Source: Caldisericaceae bacterium (GTDB lineage: Bacteria > Caldisericota > Caldisericia > Caldisericales > Caldisericaceae). From it: a stretch of 6,568 nucleotides of DNA. Each line of letters opens with the position of its first letter. Position 1 is the stretch's first letter. The position numbers and the translations under genes are program-made. The notes below the pieces were generated by a model that saw nothing but the letters and a program-made list of their open reading frames with translations, made no database searches and was not told the DNA's origin. The DNA lies in the NCBI GenBank assembly GCA_021161495.1, contig JAGHAO010000029.1:1-6568 (forward strand). The letters run 5' to 3'. Positions 1 to 4,343 of the stretch are shown here, piece after piece.

Positions 1-26
1 CCGAAAATCTCCGAGAGATGTTTCAT
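1..26 (-). CDS. Possible 5' end of a further operon gene (partial, unidentified)
   Basis: An ATG at 26-24 lies 7 nt after the mnmE stop codon and stays open to the window edge, giving MKHLSEIF. The close spacing matches the rest of the operon, so a seventh co-transcribed gene is plausible. Only eight codons are visible and there is no strong Shine-Dalgarno, only a weak GGGAAGTGAG stretch at the end of mnmE. The product cannot be identified. The same bases can form a short hairpin (ATCTC, loop TCG, GAGAT, then TTTT), so a weak terminator is the alternative reading. Confidence 0.3.
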
Positions 27-33
27 ACTTTAC

Positions 34-1383
34 TCACTTCCCGATGCAGAACTTGGAGAAAATATTATCCAAAATTTCCCGAGGAGCGGCTTCACCGGTC
101 ATCACACCCAAACTGATAACAGCTTCTTTAAGTTCCTCGGAAATAAGTTCGTCCGCACTTTTCCCGATAAGTCCCTTTGCGTTATCCATATGAACTAATA
201 CTTCTTCAAGAATTTGTTTTTCCCTCTCCGTCGTAATAAAAACAGATTCGTTTTCTTTCGGCGCAATTTTCTCCAATATACGTTTTTCAAGAAGGTTTAT
301 GCCTTCTTTTTTCAAAGCGGATATTTTGATTATTTCCTCGTTAGGAAACATCTCCTTGAGTTCTTCCACGGAAATTTTTTGAGGCAGATCAGTTTTGTTG
401 AGGACAATTATCCGTTCCTTTCCTTCCGTAAGCCTCGCAAGATTCTTATCTTCCTCGGAAAGTTTGTCACCGGAGTCGAACATAAACAAAACAATATCAC
501 TTTCTTCTATGGATTTTAGGGAACGTTCCTTTCCGATCTTCTCTATCACATCATTCGTTTCCCGGATACCCGCAGTATCGATAAACCTCACCGGAATACC
601 GAAGAAATCGATCGCTTCTTCCACGGTATCACGTGTTGTTCCCGGAATTTCGCTGACAATCGCACGTTCAAACCTTAAAAGGGCATTAAGTAGCGTGGAC
701 TTCCCCACATTCGGTTTACCCGCTATTGCCACCTTTACGCCTTTTTCCATACGCTTTCCTGTTTTGTAAGAAGCGAGAAGGTTTTCTATATCTTTTTTAA
801 CCTGCTCTATTTTTTCTTCAATTTCCTCCGGAGGAACTTCTTCCGCATCGAAAGGAAAATCGATCGGCGCCTCTATAAGTGAAATAATTTCCAAGATCTT
901 TTTCTTTATCTCTTGTACTTCACTGCTTAATTCACCGAAAAGCCGTTTAGATGCAACTTTGAGAGAACGTTCCGTCTTTGCTTCTATGAGTTCGATTACG
1001 GCTTCGGCTTCTATTAAATCCATTTTACCGTTCAAAAATGCACGCTTTGTGAATTCACCTCTCTCGGCAAGGCGTGCACCGTTCTCCAACAAAATTTTCA
1101 GAACATACTCAAGGTTTTTTATACCGCCGTGCATTTGAAGTTCCACAACATCCTCACCGGTATAGGAATGCGGCGCTTTAAAATAAATTGCGACAGCACT
1201 ATCTATCTTTTCTTTTGTTTTGGGATCAAAAACAAAGCCGACGTACACTTTGCGGGGTGTTTTTATTTCCTTCGAGAAAATTTTTTGTGCAATAAAAAGG
1301 GCGGCGGGGCCCGAAAGCCGCACCACCCCTATGCCGCCGAATCCGTAAGGCGTGGAAATCGCCGCAATTGTGTCGTTTCTCAC
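34..1383 (-). CDS. mnmE: tRNA modification GTPase MnmE (TrmE)
   Basis: This is the GTPase that, with MnmG, installs the (carboxymethyl)aminomethyl group at C5 of U34 in tRNAs reading split codon boxes, using a folate one-carbon unit. The GTG start at 1383 gives 449 aa, close to the usual 450 or so, and begins with the family N-terminus RNDTIAAIST. The N-terminal folate-binding/dimerisation domain covers about residues 1-118 and is followed by a helical domain. The inserted G domain shows G1 GKPNVGKST (222-230), the G2 loop GTTRD (248-252), G3 DTAG (269-272), G4 NKTD (329-332) and G5 SAL (355-357). The protein ends in FCIGK, with the conserved C-terminal Cys at 446. An in-frame ATG at 1440 would add 19 residues that lie inside jag and are not family-like. 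The GTG overlaps the jag stop by 4 nt (GTGA), which suggests translational coupling. All key residues are present and the gene looks intact. Confidence 0.97.
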   Translation of the reverse strand: MRNDTIAAISTPYGFGGIGVVRLSGPAALFIAQKIFSKEIKTPRKVYVGFVFDPKTKEKIDSAVAIYFKAPHSYTGEDVVELQMHGGIKNLEYVLKILLENGARLAERGEFTKRAFLNGKMDLIEAEAVIELIEAKTERSLKVASKRLFGELSSEVQEIKKKILEIISLIEAPIDFPFDAEEVPPEEIEEKIEQVKKDIENLLASYKTGKRMEKGVKVAIAGKPNVGKSTLLNALLRFERAIVSEIPGTTRDTVEEAIDFFGIPVRFIDTAGIRETNDVIEKIGKERSLKSIEESDIVLFMFDSGDKLSEEDKNLARLTEGKERIIVLNKTDLPQKISVEELKEMFPNEEIIKISALKKEGINLLEKRILEKIAPKENESVFITTEREKQILEEVLVHMDNAKGLIGKSADELISEELKEAVISLGVMTGEAAPREILDNIFSKFCIGK

Positions 1384-1829
1384 TTCTTCAAGTCCACTAC
1401 AACCCTTCTCCTCGGTTCCTTCCCTATACTGTGCGTCCATATGTTGGGGTAATTTTTCAGAGTCATATGAATGATACGCCTGGCAGCCGAAGACATAGGC
1501 TTCAGTTCGACAGGCTCCCTGAGTCTTTTGGCCTTTAACGCAGCGTTTAAGGCTATCGTTTTCAAGATTTCATATTGCTTTGCCTTGTATCCGTTTATGT
1601 CAAGAATAATCACAGGAAAGTTCCTGTCTAATTTGTGTGCATAAACATTAAGTATGTATTGAAGCGAGCGAAGTACGTTGCCACTTCTTCCTATGAATAT
1701 TCCGGGGTCTTCCAGATGCTCAACGTTTATGTAATAACCCCCGTAGCGTTTCCCGGAAGAAATCGTAGCTGTTTCGCCTATGGAAGAAAAGATTTTGGCA
1801 AGAAATTCTTTAATTTTACCTTCCACCAT
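1380..1829 (-). CDS. khpB: KhpB/Jag-type RNA-binding protein (KH + R3H), short form
   Basis: This is a 149-aa single-stranded nucleic-acid-binding protein of the Jag/KhpB/EloR family, which in other bacteria binds RNA with KhpA and affects cell elongation and division. The KH domain spans about residues 1-80 with its GxxG loop as GRSG (47-50) in an IGRSG context. The R3H domain spans about 85-149 with the signature RRIIH (117-121, R-x3-H) and the C-terminal EPRRRVVV typical of the family. The N-terminal Jag_N domain found in Firmicutes proteins is absent; the protein begins almost directly with the KH domain. The ATG lies 3 nt after the yidC stop, and its Shine-Dalgarno (GAGGAG) is within the last yidC codons. 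The stop overlaps the mnmE GTG. The position between yidC and mnmE is the usual one. The function in this organism is inferred from the family. Confidence 0.93.
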   Translation of the reverse strand: MVEGKIKEFLAKIFSSIGETATISSGKRYGGYYINVEHLEDPGIFIGRSGNVLRSLQYILNVYAHKLDRNFPVIILDINGYKAKQYEILKTIALNAALKAKRLREPVELKPMSSAARRIIHMTLKNYPNIWTHSIGKEPRRRVVVDLKK

Positions 1830-1832
1830 ATT

Positions 1833-3005
1833 TTACTTCTCCTCTTTGTCGTTCTTCTTAGACAACTTCTTCTGACTTTTTGGTGCTTCCATACCGACTT
1901 TCAATACATGAATTATATAAATTTGCTCAACTGCTTGTAACAATGAATACGTAACCCAATAAAGCAGTATCGAAGGTGCCCATTTGATAGACCAAACAGC
2001 CATTATGATAGGCATAAAGTACATCATCATTTTCGTGTTCTGGTCCATTTCCTGGCCGGGAAGCATTGACGTCTTCGTTTGAAGGAACATAGAAATAAGA
2101 ACCAGTGCGGGAAGAATATAGTAAGGATCCGGAGTATTTAAATTGGGAAGCCACAGGAACCTCTCCAAGTTAAAAGGTGCATAATTTGCAAGCGCCCCAA
2201 ACAGAATAAAGAGCAAGGGCCACTGGACGAGCAACGGCAAACAGCCCCCGAACATATTGACATTATGTTCCTTATAGACTTTCATTACCTCCTGGTTTAG
2301 TTTTTGCGGATTATCCTTGTATTTTTGCCTAAGTTTATTAATCTCCGGCTGAATTTTCTGCATTCCGGCACTGGATTTGAACTGAGATCTCGTAAGCGGA
2401 TGAACCAACAGCTTGATCAATACTGTAACGAGGATAATATCTACACCGTAGTTCGGAATAATACGGTGGAACCATTCAAAGATACCTCTCATCCATTTAT
2501 AAAAAACGTTCGGTTTTACAATATCGATAACACCGTTCTGCGTAACCGTATGTAGGTTACCGTTGCTATCTTTATAGGTCACTTCCACCTTTACCGTATA
2601 GGCACGCGGTTCTATATACTTGAAGGTAGTAACGGTAAAGATTACGGTAGCACTTTTACCCGACTGAACAATATCGTCTTTCGTAACATCCTTTAATGCA
2701 ATTACCGGTTCTCCTTTTAACGGCTTAAACGTTTTGCTGTCGACTACTTCAAAAGGAGAAAAATCCGTTTTCCCGTCAATTGAAACAAGTCTTACCTTTA
2801 CATTGGAAATAAAATCATTCGTATTATTTGTTATTCTTATTGCCACAGGAACATTCTGCATTGCACGGCCTTTTGCCGCTACCTGCACGATAACGCCGGT
2901 TCCCGTTGCTTTCGGGAATTGAGCCGAAGCATTGCTACTACATCCGGTAAACATTAATGCAATAACGGACAAACCTATCAATATTACAAGTAATTTCTTT
3001 TTCAT
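1833..3005 (-). CDS. yidC: Membrane protein insertase YidC (lipoprotein-type with Ig-like external domain)
   Basis: This Oxa1/YidC/Alb3 insertase places proteins in the cytoplasmic membrane. I choose the second of two tandem ATGs (390 aa), because AAGGAGG ends 1 nt before the first (3008) and 4 nt before the second; the choice is not certain. Residue numbers here count from the first ATG. Residues 1-23 form a basic, hydrophobic signal ending in FTGC, a slightly atypical lipobox with Cys23. Residues 35-165 are a beta-rich domain (IRITNNTNDFISNVKV, then YTVKVEVTYKDSNGN) that looks like a CARDB/Ig fold rather than the usual YidC periplasmic domain. An amphipathic segment lies at 168-187. The insertase core has membrane helices near 189-205, 259-279, 297-311, 327-345 and 347-367, with a charged cytoplasmic hairpin at 206-258. 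Lys199 sits where the groove Arg usually lies. The tail is lysine-rich, as in YidCs that contact ribosomes. Confidence 0.95.
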   Translation of the reverse strand: MKKKLLVILIGLSVIALMFTGCSSNASAQFPKATGTGVIVQVAAKGRAMQNVPVAIRITNNTNDFISNVKVRLVSIDGKTDFSPFEVVDSKTFKPLKGEPVIALKDVTKDDIVQSGKSATVIFTVTTFKYIEPRAYTVKVEVTYKDSNGNLHTVTQNGVIDIVKPNVFYKWMRGIFEWFHRIIPNYGVDIILVTVLIKLLVHPLTRSQFKSSAGMQKIQPEINKLRQKYKDNPQKLNQEVMKVYKEHNVNMFGGCLPLLVQWPLLFILFGALANYAPFNLERFLWLPNLNTPDPYYILPALVLISMFLQTKTSMLPGQEMDQNTKMMMYFMPIIMAVWSIKWAPSILLYWVTYSLLQAVEQIYIIHVLKVGMEAPKSQKKLSKKNDKEEK

Positions 3006-3014
3006 CATTCCTCC

Positions 3015-3224
3015 TTATGGAACAGGGTCATTACCGCCGGGAAAGAATGGATTGCATCTCAAAACACGCTTGATTGCAAGCCATCCTCCCTTTTTTGCTC
3101 CGTACCTATCTATTGCAATCATTGCATATTCGGAACAAGTAGGAGTAAATCTGCATGTATGCGGTTTTAGCGGCGAAATATATTTTCTGTAAAATTTAAT
3201 CACTCCGATTAAAATTTTCTTCAT
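3015..3224 (-). CDS. yidD: Membrane protein insertion efficiency factor YidD
   Basis: This 69-aa protein is a textbook YidD, a small membrane-associated helper of YidC-dependent insertion. An N-terminal amphipathic stretch (MKKILIGVIKFYRKYISPLK) is followed by the family core CRFTPTCSEYA (24-34) with Cys24 and Cys30, then LRCNPF (55-60) with Cys57 and a C-terminal GGNDPVP (63-69). The ATG directly follows the rnpA TAA (TAAATG), with AAGGTG in the rnpA tail as a likely ribosome-binding site about 6 nt upstream. The order rnpA-yidD-yidC is conserved in many bacteria. Nothing is missing. The molecular role of the family is only partly known. Confidence 0.96.
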   Translation of the reverse strand: MKKILIGVIKFYRKYISPLKPHTCRFTPTCSEYAMIAIDRYGAKKGGWLAIKRVLRCNPFFPGGNDPVP

Positions 3225-3542
3225 TTACTTCACCTTCTCGAGTAATTTTTTCAAATCTTCGTAAACATCCCACATTTTAGCGGAACCAATAGTATTTCTT
3301 GCAACAAGTATATAACTCTTATTCGAATCAATTTCGGGTTCCACCCTTAAAAACGCTTCTCTCATAAGCCTTCTTGCACGATTTCTCTTTACGGCATTTC
3401 CGACTTTTTTAGATGCAACAAACCCCACCTTGCGGGATGTTGCTTTGGAAACAAAAAGTACGACATACCGCCCGAAGAATTTTTGAGAGTCACCGAATAC
3501 CGCTTTAAACTCGCTTTCATTTAATCGTTTCCAAAGTTTCAC
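3225..3542 (-). CDS. rnpA: Ribonuclease P protein component
   Basis: This is the protein subunit of RNase P, which helps the catalytic RNA bind pre-tRNA and remove 5' leaders. It is 105 aa, slightly shorter than the usual 110-120. The N-terminal MKLWKRLNESEFKAVF matches the family pattern for leader binding. The central phenylalanine/valine-rich strand YVVLFVS is followed by the hallmark basic helix KKVGNAVKRNRARRLMREAF (45-64) with the RNR motif. The start is GTG at 3542, overlapping the rpmH stop by one base (TAGTG), so translation is probably coupled to rpmH. Coupling of rpmH and rnpA is common in bacteria. The RNase P RNA gene is not in this window. Confidence 0.96.
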   Translation of the reverse strand: MKLWKRLNESEFKAVFGDSQKFFGRYVVLFVSKATSRKVGFVASKKVGNAVKRNRARRLMREAFLRVEPEIDSNKSYILVARNTIGSAKMWDVYEDLKKLLEKVK

Positions 3543-3676
3543 TAAACGGAAAGTCTTGCTCTGCCTTTCGCCCTTCTTCTGCTTAAAATTCTTCTCCCGC
3601 CGGGAGTCTTCATTCTCGCTCTAAAGCCAAAATGTCTTGCCCTTTTCTTATTATGCGGTCTATAATTAGTCCTCAT
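3542..3676 (-). CDS. rpmH: 50S ribosomal protein L34
   Basis: Reading the minus strand from the ATG at 3676 gives 44 codons and TAG, the standard L34 length. The product starts MRTNYRPHNKKRARHFGF, continues RARMKTPGGRRILSRRRAKG and ends RARLSV, matching the invariant L34 pattern (R-x-Y-x-P then GFRxRMxTxxGRxxLxxRRxKGRxxL). It is a small, very basic protein of the large ribosomal subunit that binds 23S rRNA. A strong Shine-Dalgarno GGAGGT (3687-3692) lies 10 nt upstream of the ATG, and a promoter is visible further up. It is the first gene of the operon. dnaA, often the neighbour upstream of rpmH, is not here. Confidence 0.97.
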   Translation of the reverse strand: MRTNYRPHNKKRARHFGFRARMKTPGGRRILSRRRAKGRARLSV

Positions 3677-3686
3677 AGTCTCTTAT

Positions 3687-3692
3687 ACCTCC
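3687..3692 (-). promoter_or_regulatory. Ribosome-binding site of rpmH
   Basis: GGAGGT on the minus strand ends 10 nt before the rpmH ATG. It shows that this organism uses standard Shine-Dalgarno recognition, which makes the absence of such a site before the DUF4388-like gene and mnmG stand out. Confidence 0.85.
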
Positions 3693-3719
3693 ATACATTT
3701 AAATTTTTATACAGAATAA

Positions 3720-3747
3720 AATATAGCAAAACTTAGACAATAGTCAA
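3720..3747 (-). promoter_or_regulatory. Sigma-70-type promoter of the rpmH operon
   Basis: On the minus strand the -35 element TTGACT (3742-3747, 5 of 6 consensus) is followed by a 16-nt spacer and the -10 element TATATT (3720-3725, 5 of 6). The bases TGC directly before it form an extended -10. The predicted start is near 3713, giving a leader of about 37 nt to the rpmH ATG. The promoter sits between the stop of the upstream DUF4388-like gene and rpmH, so the operon can be driven on its own. No terminator separates the two, so readthrough from upstream is also possible. Confidence 0.75.
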
Positions 3748-3755
3748 ATAGGTTT

Positions 3756-4286
3756 TTAATCGCTTAATATAAGAAGGTTTCTCGCAAAAAATTTTTTAAG
3801 CTTGTATATATTCTGTTTTAACTTTTCGTTTACTATGCTGTTTACGGGTAGAGGCTCGGTAAACTTCATTATTTCGAGCATTTCATCCTTTGTAAGATCC
3901 ACATCGGCATCCACATTTTCATTTATAACAATACTTTTATCTATTGCCCCGGAAAGAAACCCGAAATCTTTGTCAAACTCTTTTATAAGTTCTATAATAT
4001 GTATCGAACCACGTGGTAGTATGTCTGCATTTACATTTTCGGCTACCTCAGATTCCCCGGATATAGAAAAAGCAAATTCTTTCCCCTCAAGAAAAAGATG
4101 TAACAATGCATTATCACCTTCGAGTTTCCAGCCGAAAGCGCCGACTACGTTACCATTCAAAAATTCCACGATACAAAAATGTTCGCCCTCATTGAGCGTA
4201 AGCCTTCCGGAAAAACCGGAAGCGGACAACCCTGCAATTAAATCCGTAAGAGAAACATCCGAGGTGCTTCCTTTCGAAACCTTCAT
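3756..4286 (-). CDS. DUF4388-like (PatA N-terminal type) domain protein
   Basis: This is a 176-aa soluble protein with no signal peptide or membrane segment. Residues 11 to about 78 resemble the DUF4388 domain: a helix SLTDLIAGLSASGFSG, strands GRLTLNEGEHFCIVEF, a turn and strand LNGNVVGAFGWKLEG, a helix GDNALLHLFLEG and a closing strand KEFAFSISGE. DUF4388 occurs alone or with receiver and GTPase-related domains in signalling proteins; its ligand is not established. The C-terminal half (about 90-176) is helical, acidic in the middle (NENVDADVDLTKDE) and basic near the end, and I do not recognise it. The ATG at 4286 has no Shine-Dalgarno, and a predicted promoter places transcription start on this ATG. 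It lies upstream of rpmH on the same strand, an unusual neighbour for that operon. The family call rests on pattern only and no biochemical role can be assigned. Confidence 0.75.
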   Translation of the reverse strand: MKVSKGSTSDVSLTDLIAGLSASGFSGRLTLNEGEHFCIVEFLNGNVVGAFGWKLEGDNALLHLFLEGKEFAFSISGESEVAENVNADILPRGSIHIIELIKEFDKDFGFLSGAIDKSIVINENVDADVDLTKDEMLEIMKFTEPLPVNSIVNEKLKQNIYKLKKFFARNLLILSD

Positions 4287-4321
4287 ATAGAAATGATATT
4301 ACGTTTGCATAAAATTTGCAA
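4286..4321 (-). promoter_or_regulatory. Predicted promoter of the DUF4388-like gene, leaderless
   Basis: On the minus strand TTGCAA (4316-4321, 4 of 6 to the -35 consensus), a 17-nt spacer and TATCAT (4293-4298, 5 of 6 to the -10 consensus) place +1 on the A of the ATG at 4286. No Shine-Dalgarno is present in the short stretch before the ATG, which agrees with a leaderless message. The inference comes from sequence alone. Confidence 0.5.
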
Positions 4322-4343
4322 TATGTTTATTATATTTATTGCT
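4305..4343 (+). promoter_or_regulatory. Predicted promoter of mnmG, leaderless or near-leaderless
   Basis: Two overlapping -10 candidates precede the ATG at 4344: TATTAT (4328-4333), 17 nt after a weak -35 TTGCAT (4305-4310), and TATATT (4331-4336). They predict +1 near 4340 or 4343, so the 5' leader would be 0-4 nt. The bases before the ATG (TTTATTGCT) hold no Shine-Dalgarno. The region overlaps the opposing promoter of the DUF4388-like gene. The -35 match is poor, so the exact start is uncertain. Confidence 0.45.

Noticed and set aside
183..191. DnaA-box-like TTATCCATA
   Set aside because: It is a single imperfect site inside mnmE with no cluster, so it gives no evidence of an origin.
395..769. 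124-aa plus-strand frame opposite mnmE
   Set aside because: It is fully antisense to the MnmE G domain, with low-complexity Ser-rich content.
1384..1440. 19-residue N-terminal extension of MnmE from an upstream ATG
   Set aside because: It lies entirely inside the jag coding sequence, has no family similarity, and the GTG at 1383 gives the correct MnmE N-terminus with a 4-nt overlap.
3802..4290. 162-aa plus-strand frame opposite the DUF4388-like gene
   Set aside because: It is Ser/Phe-rich, shows no family signature and mirrors a better gene on the other strand; an antisense shadow.
4293..4343. N-terminal extension of MnmG from ATGs at 4293 or 4323
   Set aside because: The extra residues cover the predicted promoters and are not family-like; the FAD motif begins at the usual distance from the ATG at 4344.
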